Assembly: GCA_902773365.1 (NCBI GenBank)
Contig: CACYEG010000025.1
Span: forward strand, 1-17,595
Length of the DNA: 17,595 bases
Direction: 5' to 3'
Source: an uncultured Erysipelotrichaceae bacterium
GTDB taxonomy: Bacteria > Bacillota_I > Bacilli_A > RF39 > UBA660
Numbering within the stretch: position 1 is the first letter of the stretch; each line of letters starts with the position of its first letter. A program made the position numbers and the translations under genes. Of this stretch, positions 1-5,708 are shown piece after piece. The notes below the pieces were generated by a model. It was not told where the DNA came from. It saw nothing but the letters and a program-made list of their open reading frames with translations, and ran no database searches.

Positions 1-117
1 AGATTTCTCGTAAATATTTTCACTTTTTTTTACTTTAGGGAAAAGATATAGTACTAGTAATATCAAAAGACAAAATAATGCTAGACAAATCCTTTTTACA
101 AACGTTTTCTTTAACAT
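1..117 (-). CDS. Membrane-anchored protein, N-terminus only (possibly GerM-like)
   Basis: An open frame of 39 codons starts at an ATG (117-115) and runs off the left edge. An AGGTG Shine-Dalgarno lies 6 bases upstream (128-124). The N-terminus (MLKKTFVKR) is basic and is followed by a hydrophobic run of about 18 residues (ICLALFCLLILLVLYLF), then PKVKKSENIYEKS. This reads as a signal anchor with the rest outside the membrane; I see no clear lipobox. It lies downstream of gerE, separated by gerE's terminator, so it probably has its own promoter; a TATAAT (139-134) is present but lacks a good -35. In B. subtilis gerM, a membrane-bound sporulation/germination protein, lies close to gerE. That makes GerM a reasonable guess, but only the leader is visible and the identity is not shown by sequence. 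Confidence 0.55.
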   Translation of the reverse strand, partial: MLKKTFVKRICLALFCLLILLVLYLFPKVKKSENIYEKS

Positions 118-151
118 AATTAACACCTAAATAATTATATTCAACTGTAAC

Positions 152-174
152 AAAAAAAAGTCTCATTGACTTTT
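152..174 (-). terminator. Intrinsic terminator after gerE
   Basis: Read on the minus strand, AAAAGTC pairs with GACTTTT around a 5-base loop (AATGA), and the 3' arm runs into eight T in a row. The stem overlaps the gerE stop codon (175-173). It separates gerE from the next minus-strand ORF. Confidence 0.8.
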
Positions 175-400
175 AAATAGTTAATAATTCTAGTTTTATA
201 AGCTCTATAACTGCTTGCGTTCTACCAGTAACGCCTAGTTTTTGTATTGTATTAGAGATGTGATTTCTCACGGTCTTTTCACTTATACCTAAAAATCGAG
301 CGATATCTTTAGTAGTCTTATCTAGAATCAATAATTCAAATACTTCTTGTTCCCTTTTTGTAAGAATATTTTTCCTCATAATATCATACATCCTCTTCAT
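173..400 (-). CDS. gerE: Spore coat transcription factor GerE (LuxR-type HTH)
   Basis: This is a 75-aa protein that is nothing but a LuxR/GerE helix-turn-helix domain. LTKREQEVFELL, the DKTTKDIARFLGISEKTVRNH recognition region and the QKLGVTGRTQAV helix closely match B. subtilis GerE (74 aa), the last mother-cell regulator, which binds DNA and adjusts sigma-K-dependent coat genes. There is no receiver domain, as expected for GerE. The start is uncertain. The ATG at 400 gives the family length but has no Shine-Dalgarno. Internal ATGs at 391 and 379 follow AAGAGG (397-392). A sigma-K-like -10 at 412-404 would put the transcript start inside the first codons, which favours the ATG at 379 or a leaderless mRNA. 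It sits just after spoIIIAH on the same strand and is closed by its own terminator. Confidence 0.93.
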   Translation of the reverse strand: MKRMYDIMRKNILTKREQEVFELLILDKTTKDIARFLGISEKTVRNHISNTIQKLGVTGRTQAVIELIKLELLTI

Positions 401-403
401 TGA

Positions 404-412
404 TAGTGTATG
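404..412 (-). promoter_or_regulatory. Sigma-K-like -10 element for gerE
   Basis: The minus strand reads CATACACTA, an exact match to the sigma-K -10 consensus CATAnnnTA, in the 32-base gap between spoIIIAH and gerE. B. subtilis gerE is itself transcribed by sigma-K. No clear AC-type -35 is seen 16-17 bases upstream, so only half of the promoter is supported. Confidence 0.5.
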
Positions 413-432
413 ATTAATAAGTATATTTGCTA

Positions 433-930
433 CTATGCTTCGAATGTTACAGAAACATATACTTTTTCGTTAAACTCGTTTTCTATGGTACTGATGATGT
501 TTGTTGCAAGATCATAGGAATGCTCCTTTGTATCGATAACAGCCTTTATTTTGATGCCATCAATTTTAACAAAATTGTCATAATTATATGTTTCTTTTAT
601 TAATTTTTCTATTTTTTCTTCTTTACTTTTATTTGTGTTAAGTGACTTTAACGCTTCGTAGGCATCGCTTTTTTCTTCAGTTGTTTTTAATTCATCAGTT
701 AATATTTCTTTTATCGCGTTAACTTCTTTTTCTATTGTTGCATCTCTATCAATTTTCATTGCTGTTATTGCTTCTGATTCGTTAGTTGTAATACTCAAGG
801 CTTCTGGTACGGAGGCATCCTTATTTACATACAAGTCATCTTTTATTTTAGGGTCTGCAATATAGTATAAAGTCATAACTATAATTATGCTAAAAAGTGT
901 TAAAAACCATACATTTTTTTTGTTTAACAT
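433..930 (-). CDS. spoIIIAH: Stage III sporulation protein AH
   Basis: This is a 165-aa single-pass membrane protein. The start MLNKKNVWFLTLFSIIIV, followed by MTLYYIADP, closely resembles the SpoIIIAH N-terminus: a short cytoplasmic tip, one transmembrane helix (about 7-26) and the YYI junction. A charged helical stretch (about 55-105) and a C-terminal alpha/beta domain of the YscJ/FliF ring-building type follow. In the family, mother-cell SpoIIIAH binds forespore SpoIIQ across the intermembrane space to form the A-Q channel. I chose the ATG at 930 because GGAG (941-938) lies 7 bases upstream and because a sigma-E-like promoter (981-953) lies downstream of the longer ORF's first ATG at 963. 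The rest of a spoIIIA operon is not in the window; the upstream neighbour is not a recognisable SpoIIIAG. Confidence 0.88.
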   Translation of the reverse strand: MLNKKNVWFLTLFSIIIVMTLYYIADPKIKDDLYVNKDASVPEALSITTNESEAITAMKIDRDATIEKEVNAIKEILTDELKTTEEKSDAYEALKSLNTNKSKEEKIEKLIKETYNYDNFVKIDGIKIKAVIDTKEHSYDLATNIISTIENEFNEKVYVSVTFEA

Positions 931-952
931 AAAAAATCTCCATTCTGGTTTG

Positions 953-981
953 ATTATATGCAAACGAAATGGAGTTTATTC
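953..981 (-). promoter_or_regulatory. Sigma-E-like promoter for spoIIIAH
   Basis: On the minus strand GAATAAA (981-975), a 14-base spacer and CATATAAT (960-953) fit the sigma-E consensus KMATATT / 14-15 bp / CATACAnT, with 5 of 7 and 6 of 7 defined positions matching. Transcription would begin near 946, just ahead of the GGAG ribosome binding site. The -35 overlaps the end of the upstream gene. B. subtilis spoIIIA is sigma-E controlled. Confidence 0.55.
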
Positions 982-1386
982 TTTAATATTCTTAATGACT
1001 TTCAAAAAGTCTTCCTTAGTAACTTCAAATTTATCTATATTTACTATTTTTGGTATATTTTCTTGTGTATCGTATATATAGTCTTTAATCAAGCTTATCA
1101 TATATTCTTCATCGACTATTGTGTTTTCTAAATATAATGTTGCGTACGTATCAAATTTAGTTTTAACTATTAAACCAGGATATACGGATACTAAATCACT
1201 ATCTAATTCAATAAATTTATTGATAACTTTAAATTGATGAGGATCTATTTTATATCTAGGATGAATTAACTTTATCAATTGTTTTATTGTATCTAACCGT
1301 TCATATAGAAATGTATTGAATAAAACTTCTTCACGAATTTCAACTTTTTGTAGTTTTTTATTAATTTTGATGTTTAGATTTATCAC
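976..1386 (-). CDS. Unidentified protein upstream of spoIIIAH
   Basis: This 136-aa protein starts at GTG (1386-1384), with GGAGGT (1399-1394) 7 bases upstream; the ORF is open further back but without a ribosome binding site. I do not recognise the family. It has no signal peptide or transmembrane segment and looks soluble, with alternating charged helices and beta strands. Visible segments include VEIREEVLFNTFLYERLD near residue 20, HPRYKIDPHQF near 45, a hydrophobic strand VYPGLIVKTKF near 70, and a lysine-rich C-terminus (VIKNIKE). It ends 45 bases before spoIIIAH on the same strand. spoIIIAH appears to have its own sigma-E promoter, so co-transcription is possible but not required. A sporulation role is only suggested by position. 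Confidence 0.72.
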   Translation of the reverse strand: MINLNIKINKKLQKVEIREEVLFNTFLYERLDTIKQLIKLIHPRYKIDPHQFKVINKFIELDSDLVSVYPGLIVKTKFDTYATLYLENTIVDEEYMISLIKDYIYDTQENIPKIVNIDKFEVTKEDFLKVIKNIKE

Positions 1387-1441
1387 GATACATACCTCCA
1401 CCAAAATAATCTTACCACATTTTAATATGTTTTGTCTTTTA

Positions 1442-1470
1442 ATTTTTAACAATTACCAATCTTTTATAAT
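1442..1470 (+). promoter_or_regulatory. Weak promoter candidate for the peptide-export cassette
   Basis: A perfect TATAAT (1465-1470) lies about 70 bases ahead of the first cassette ORF. The region 17 bases upstream (ATTTTT) is a poor -35; TTAACA (1446-1451) is a better hexamer but only 13 bases away. The -10 lies in the gap between divergent gene blocks, where a promoter is needed. Confidence 0.3.
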
Positions 1471-1525
1471 TTTTACTGGTAGAAGAAAAAAATAAAAGCT
1501 TCGGAATAATTAATTGTAGAGGGAC

Positions 1526-1533
1526 AAAGGAGG
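1526..1533 (+). promoter_or_regulatory. Perfect Shine-Dalgarno AAAGGAGG
   Basis: AAAGGAGG lies 6 bases before the ATG at 1540. It is one of the strongest ribosome binding sites in the window, yet it serves a 17-codon ORF, while the following transporter start (1602) has only AGGA. Confidence 0.75.
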
Positions 1534-1539
1534 TTAGAT

Positions 1540-1593
1540 ATGAAAATTTATGCAATACTTAAATTTATCAAATTTTTATTAATGTTTATCTAG
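1540..1593 (+). CDS. 17-aa hydrophobic cationic peptide or leader ORF
   Basis: ATG to TAG encodes MKIYAILKFIKFLLMFI: three lysines and otherwise almost all hydrophobic residues. The perfect AAAGGAGG 6 bases upstream argues that ribosomes start here. The stop lies 8 bases before the ATG of the C39 ABC transporter, in a different frame, so the ORF could deliver ribosomes to the weakly marked transporter start (translational coupling). Alternatives are a leaderless membrane-active peptide, a signal peptide, or an immunity or regulatory peptide of the bacteriocin cassette. It has no double-glycine leader, so it should not be a substrate of the C39 domain. Confidence 0.45.
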   Translation: MKIYAILKFIKFLLMFI

Positions 1594-1601
1594 GATAGTT
1601 T

Positions 1602-3599
1602 ATGAAAAGGAGTAATGTATTTATACAAAGTGAAACATATTCTTGTGGTGCGTGTTGTATAGAGAGTATTGTATCTTATTACGGTGGATATGTCCCTCAT
1701 GAAACCGTATTAAAAGATACACTTACTAATACAAATGGTACAAATGCCTACAATATAATTAGGGCTCTTAAAAAGTATGGATTCGCATCATATGGTTTTA
1801 AAACAGAATTAGCTAGTATTTCAGCTTTGCATCTTCCGCTTATCGCTCATGTAATAGATAACGGATATGAGCATTTTATCGTTATATATAAAATTGATAA
1901 ATCACAAGTATTTACAATGAATCCAAGAGTTGGATATAAAGTTTATAAAAAGATAGAATTTGAAAAATTATTTGATAACATTATTATAACTGCAAAACCT
2001 ATTGTAAAGGTAGTTAAGTATAATCGAGAATTCACGCCAAAGAAGTTATATAGCCAACTAGTTAAAAATAATTATCACTATTTTTTCACGTTATTTATAT
2101 TAAACTGTATCTTTATTTTTTTAAGCTTAATTGGATCACTATATTTAAAGGCAATACAAAAGACAAACCATATTTATTATTTTATGATAATGTTCATAAT
2201 TTTAATATTTTTAAAGTATGCAACATTTATTGCTAAAGATTTAATAAAAAGAAAAGTTAGTATGTCTATGGACAAAGTCAGTAACGCAAGTTTAATTAAA
2301 AAAATATATAGCATAGATCCTAGATATATTATAAATAAACGTAGTGGTGAACTACTAAAAAAAGTAGTAGACCTATCAGTTTGTAAGGATATTTTAGTGA
2401 GTCTTTTAACCGATACCGTGATGGATGTATTATTATTAGTTATATCGACAATTATGCTTTTAACTATATCGACTTTGCTTGCATTAATTGCGATTAGTAG
2501 TATTTTTGTAATTTCCCTTTTGTTTTTTCTATTTAATCGCGAAATATATTATAGAGAACTGGATTATAATGATAATAGAACTTTATATCAAGGCGACTTT
2601 ACTGAATATACTTCTTCTATCGAAAGTATTAAAAATTTACATAAAGAAAATTATTTTATAGATAAATTATCTAAATCATTTGAAAGACTTATCAAAAGTC
2701 GAAATATGAGCGAAAACTTTCAGATGAATTTTACAGTTCTTAAAAGTATTATACTAGATATATATTATATTGTAATAATTACTATCGGAGTATCACTTAT
2801 AGTATGTAATAAGATGCAGCTAGTCGACTTATTTATATTTAATAGCATATACTCTTTGATGAACACATCATTATTTAATATAATTAATTTTATCTATGAT
2901 TACTTTAATAATGAGATTATAATACGGGATTTATGTGAAGTATATAATATAAATGAAACAAAATGTATATGTTATTCTGGTAACTTTCAAATATTAAAAA
3001 TAGACAATTTATCTTTAGCGTATAACATGATGCCAAATGTAATAAGTAATTTCAGTAAAACTATCAAATGCGGAGATAAAGTACTATTGACAGGAGATAG
3101 TGGAGCAGGAAAGAGCAGTTTAGCTAAATGCATATCTGGCTTAATAAAAGATTATAGTGGAAATATCTATATTGATAATAAACCTAATATTTTCTATAGT
3201 AAAATAGTTTATGTAGGCCAGAATGAATCGATATTTACAGGAACAGTAAAAGACAATATCACATTTAAAGATAATGAAAACTCTTTTAAAGAAATATATA
3301 AATTATGCGAATTAGATGGTCAGATACCGCTAGATAAATATGTATCAAATGGTGAAGAAAATATATCCAAGGGAGAAAAAGCTAGAATAATTCTTGCACG
3401 AGCGCTATATGCCAAACCGGAAATACTAATTATCGATGAATTATTATCCAATGTAAGCTTTGAGGTAGAAAATAAAATTTTATCCTCATTGTTAAAAATA
3501 GAAAAACTTACTTTGATATACATTACTCACCGAGATAGACATGAAATGTTTAAAAATATAATTAAACTAGAAAGGAATGATAATATTGGAACTAAATAA
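1602..3599 (+). CDS. C39-peptidase ABC transporter for double-glycine peptides
   Basis: This 665-aa protein is a peptidase-containing ABC exporter that cuts a double-glycine leader in the cytoplasm and exports the mature peptide. Domains: peptidase C39 (about 1-135) with Q9, nucleophile C15 in YSCGACC and H91 in EHFIV; a membrane domain (about 155-430) with five or six hydrophobic segments; and a nucleotide-binding domain (about 460-655) with Walker A GDSGAGKSS (498-506), Q540, Walker B ILIIDE (608-613) and H643. Oddities: the family's catalytic Asp is replaced by Asn at 107 (NPRVG, 16 residues after the His), the signature is ISKGE instead of LSGGQ, and the D-loop is SNVS. The first peptide gene overlaps its 3' end by 14 bases and the second follows directly, so they are its likely substrates. 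The start has only AGGA, hence possible coupling to the 17-codon ORF upstream. Confidence 0.9.
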   Translation: MKRSNVFIQSETYSCGACCIESIVSYYGGYVPHETVLKDTLTNTNGTNAYNIIRALKKYGFASYGFKTELASISALHLPLIAHVIDNGYEHFIVIYKIDKSQVFTMNPRVGYKVYKKIEFEKLFDNIIITAKPIVKVVKYNREFTPKKLYSQLVKNNYHYFFTLFILNCIFIFLSLIGSLYLKAIQKTNHIYYFMIMFIILIFLKYATFIAKDLIKRKVSMSMDKVSNASLIKKIYSIDPRYIINKRSGELLKKVVDLSVCKDILVSLLTDTVMDVLLLVISTIMLLTISTLLALIAISSIFVISLLFFLFNREIYYRELDYNDNRTLYQGDFTEYTSSIESIKNLHKENYFIDKLSKSFERLIKSRNMSENFQMNFTVLKSIILDIYYIVIITIGVSLIVCNKMQLVDLFIFNSIYSLMNTSLFNIINFIYDYFNNEIIIRDLCEVYNINETKCICYSGNFQILKIDNLSLAYNMMPNVISNFSKTIKCGDKVLLTGDSGAGKSSLAKCISGLIKDYSGNIYIDNKPNIFYSKIVYVGQNESIFTGTVKDNITFKDNENSFKEIYKLCELDGQIPLDKYVSNGEENISKGEKARIILARALYAKPEILIIDELLSNVSFEVENKILSSLLKIEKLTLIYITHRDRHEMFKNIIKLERNDNIGTK

Positions 3600-3735
3600 A
3601 ACCGAATTATTACATATTAAAGGAGGAGCTATTAAGGGTTTAGCTTATATCATAACTATCGGTATAGGTTCACTCGTTTCGCTTATCGCAGGTATAATAG
3701 ACGGGTATATGAATCCAATAAAATGTAGAAAGTAG
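3586..3735 (+). CDS. Double-glycine-leader bacteriocin-like peptide A
   Basis: This 49-aa precursor is too short for routine ORF calling. I chose TTG (3586) because AAAGGA (3571-3576) sits 9 bases upstream; an in-frame ATG at 3577 directly abuts that site. The leader MELNKTELLHIKGG fits the class II pattern (Glu -8, Leu -7, Ile -4, Gly-Gly). The predicted mature peptide is 35 aa: AIKGLAY, then a hydrophobic Gly-rich helix with small residues spaced four apart (GSLVS, SLIAG), then DGYMNPIKCRK with a single Cys third from the end. It overlaps the transporter's last 14 bases and ends 4 bases before peptide B. The likely role is one half of a two-peptide (class IIb) antimicrobial; that is inference. 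No immunity gene is recognisable. Confidence 0.8.
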   Translation: MELNKTELLHIKGGAIKGLAYIITIGIGSLVSLIAGIIDGYMNPIKCRK

Positions 3736-3739
3736 AAAT

Positions 3740-3904
3740 ATGAAAGAATTAGATTATAAAACATTAACTATGGTTAAAGGAGGAACCATTACGAGTACGA
3801 TGCTAAACGCTGTATCCAGATTAATTTCAACGATTATGGAATTAGGTAGAACAATCGGCTCTAGCATATATCGATATAAAAAAAGAGACTATTGTAAACC
3901 ATAA
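3740..3904 (+). CDS. Double-glycine-leader bacteriocin-like peptide B
   Basis: This 54-aa precursor has the leader MKELDYKTLTMVKGG (Leu -7, Val -4, Gly-Gly) and a 39-aa predicted mature part. The mature peptide starts TITSTMLNAVSRLIS, contains a GxxxG helix-packing motif (GRTIG), and ends in the basic stretch YRYKKRDYCKP with one Cys third from the end, the same position as in peptide A. It has no strong Shine-Dalgarno and starts 4 bases after the stop of peptide A, so translation is probably coupled. The shared leader type, coupling and matching C-terminal Cys suggest that A and B act together. The promoter for cca begins 4 bases after its stop. Confidence 0.8.
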   Translation: MKELDYKTLTMVKGGTITSTMLNAVSRLISTIMELGRTIGSSIYRYKKRDYCKP

Positions 3905-3907
3905 ACA

Positions 3908-3936
3908 TTTACAAGTTTGCAAGAAAAGTGTATAAT
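3908..3936 (+). promoter_or_regulatory. Sigma-A promoter for cca-dnaD-nth
   Basis: TTTACA (3908-3913), a 17-base spacer and TATAAT (3931-3936) lie 36 bases ahead of cca and 3 bases after the stop of peptide B. This is a near-consensus vegetative promoter and marks the boundary between the peptide cassette and the housekeeping operon. No terminator is seen between them. Confidence 0.75.
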
Positions 3937-3972
3937 TTAATAGAAGAAATATAAGAATGGAATGATTTTTTA

Positions 3973-5052
3973 ATGGACGCTTTAGATGTTTTAAATAAAA
4001 TCGAAAGTGCTGGGTACGAAGCTTATATTGTTGGTGGATATGTAAGAGATAAACTATTAGGATATAATTCGAGCGATATAGACATAACAACTAGTGCACC
4101 ACCAAAGGAAGTAGCAAAGATATTTGAGCTAAATCAAGAGGATGAATTTGGATGCGTAAATATCAAAAATAGCAAGTATAATATAGATATAACTACATTT
4201 AGGCGTGAAGACAATTACTTTGGACATAGGCCCAAAAAAATATCATATGTTAAAGATTTGCTAACAGATTTAAAAAGGCGAGACTTTACAATAAATGCAA
4301 TATGTATGAATAGTGCAGGTGACATTATAGATCCTTTAAATGGTAAGCAAGACTTAGATAATAAACTTATCAAGGTAATAGGAAATGTAAAAAAGAAATT
4401 TAGCGAAGATCCTTTAAGAATCCTTCGTGCAATTCGCTTATCAATTATATATAATTTAACAATAAGAGATGATGAGTTAGTTTTTATTATTAATAACAAG
4501 AAATTATTAAAAAATGTTTCATATACTAGAAAAAAAGAAGAAATAGGAAAAATATTTACTTCAAATAACTGTATAAAGGGATTGTTTTTTCTAAAAACAC
4601 TTGGAATACTAGATGAATTAGAAATTAACATAAACGATAATATAGTCTACGTTAAGGATTACATCGGTATGTGGACGCAAATTGACTATAGTGACAAGTA
4701 TCCATTTTCTAAATTAGAAAATCAGAGAATAAAGGCAATTAAAACTATCGTTAAATACGGAAAAGTCGATAGTGAAATACTTTTCAAGTTTGGATTATAT
4801 GATTCTCTTGTTGCAGGGGAAATACTAGGGCTTGATGCCAAAAAAATTAAAAAAACATATGATAATATGGCTATCCATTCATCTGATGAAGTTAAAGTAA
4901 CTGGTATGAGAATAAAGGAACTATTAAACATAACAGGTGACAGCCCTATAATTAAAATAATAAAAAGAGACTTGATTATAAACTTAGTTAGTGGTAATCT
5001 AACTAATGAGCAGAATGTTCTTGAAGAATATATTATAAAGAAGTGGAAGTGA
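3973..5052 (+). CDS. cca: CCA tRNA nucleotidyltransferase
   Basis: This 359-aa class II nucleotidyltransferase adds or repairs the 3' CCA end of tRNAs from CTP and ATP. Visible motifs: the head domain with GGYVRD (21-26) and the metal-binding pair D35 and D37 in SDIDIT; the neck motif RRDFTINAI (102-110); and EDPLRILRAIR (145-155), which in this family belongs to the nucleotide-recognition region. The body and tail after about 200 are diverged and the protein is some 40 residues shorter than B. subtilis Cca. The Shine-Dalgarno is poor (GGAATG about 11 bases upstream). It is first in an operon with dnaD (5-base gap) and nth. In B. subtilis cca also lies in the dnaD-nth neighbourhood. Confidence 0.92.
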   Translation: MDALDVLNKIESAGYEAYIVGGYVRDKLLGYNSSDIDITTSAPPKEVAKIFELNQEDEFGCVNIKNSKYNIDITTFRREDNYFGHRPKKISYVKDLLTDLKRRDFTINAICMNSAGDIIDPLNGKQDLDNKLIKVIGNVKKKFSEDPLRILRAIRLSIIYNLTIRDDELVFIINNKKLLKNVSYTRKKEEIGKIFTSNNCIKGLFFLKTLGILDELEININDNIVYVKDYIGMWTQIDYSDKYPFSKLENQRIKAIKTIVKYGKVDSEILFKFGLYDSLVAGEILGLDAKKIKKTYDNMAIHSSDEVKVTGMRIKELLNITGDSPIIKIIKRDLIINLVSGNLTNEQNVLEEYIIKKWK

Positions 5053-5057
5053 TTTAA

Positions 5058-5708
5058 ATGGGCGATACTATTGTTAAATTATATCAAAAACAAAATTTTG
5101 TCATTTCTGAAGATATTTTAAGGATAATTAGAAAAAATAATTTAACTTTAGACGAAGCTCTTTTAATTATATACTTTTCACATATGAAAAATCACGCGAT
5201 GCTAGATGTGGATGATATTAAAACAAAATTTGGTATGGATGAACTAGACATAATGAAAGCATTCGCTCATATAACAGAAAAAAATTTAATTACAATTAAA
5301 ATGGAAAGAAATAGAGATAATAAAATGGAAGAAATAATCGATTTGACTCCATTTTATGAAAGCATTGCCATCGATTTAGGTGATGAAGTACATAATAATT
5401 CAGTAGCATCAGTATTTAATTCATTTGAGCAAGAATTAGGTAGACCACTTTCATCTATGGAAACATCTTTAATCAATAATTGGTTAGATAGGGGAATTAG
5501 TGAAGATTTAATTAATGCCGCATTAAAAGAAGCCATTTTCAATGGGACATTTACATTGCGTTATATTGATGCAATTATCTCTGAATGGAATAGAAAAGGC
5601 TTTAAAACTGGTGCAGATGTCGACGTATATTTAAAGAAAAGAAAGAACAATAAACAAAAACGAAATGAAGATTTGTTTGATTATAATTGGTTAGATGAAG
5701 ACGAATGA
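5058..5708 (+). CDS. dnaD: DNA replication initiation protein DnaD
   Basis: This 216-aa protein has the two DnaD domains: an N-terminal winged-helix oligomerisation domain (about 5-100) and the C-terminal DDBH2 domain (about 116-182) with the conserved YIDAIISEWNRKGFKT ending (169-184). DnaD remodels DNA and helps load the replicative helicase with DnaB and DnaI at oriC and at PriA restart sites in Firmicutes. The tail after 190 is lysine-rich (KKRKNNKQKR) and then very acidic (WLDEDE). It begins 5 bases after cca, with the Shine-Dalgarno overlapping the cca stop. Its last 14 bases overlap the start of nth, implying coupled translation. The dnaD-nth order is conserved in Bacilli. Confidence 0.93.
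   Translation: MGDTIVKLYQKQNFVISEDILRIIRKNNLTLDEALLIIYFSHMKNHAMLDVDDIKTKFGMDELDIMKAFAHITEKNLITIKMERNRDNKMEEIIDLTPFYESIAIDLGDEVHNNSVASVFNSFEQELGRPLSSMETSLINNWLDRGISEDLINAALKEAIFNGTFTLRYIDAIISEWNRKGFKTGADVDVYLKKRKNNKQKRNEDLFDYNWLDEDE

Noticed and set aside
1387..1452. Longer start (ATG 1452) for the unidentified sporulation-block gene
   Set aside because: No ribosome binding site precedes it; GGAGGT inside the extension serves the GTG at 1386.
1540..1593. 17-codon ORF as the frameshifted N-terminus of the C39 transporter
   Set aside because: The transporter's Cys already lies 15 residues from its own start, the normal distance for C39 domains, so no N-terminal part is missing.
3577..3585. ATG at 3577 as the start of peptide A
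   Set aside because: AAAGGA directly abuts this ATG with no spacer, while the TTG at 3586 has a 9-base spacing and gives a leader beginning MELNKTEL, the usual length.
1602..3904. Lantibiotic or quorum-sensing system
   Set aside because: No LanM/LanB-type modification enzyme, histidine kinase or response regulator is present, and the mature peptides have few Cys, so ring formation or a ComC-type signalling cassette is not supported.
4215..4631. Minus-strand ORF of 138 aa inside cca
   Set aside because: It is a Ser/Ile/Leu-rich shadow of a conserved gene on the other strand, with no ribosome binding site. The same holds for the other long antisense frames inside der, the methyltransferase and ftsW.
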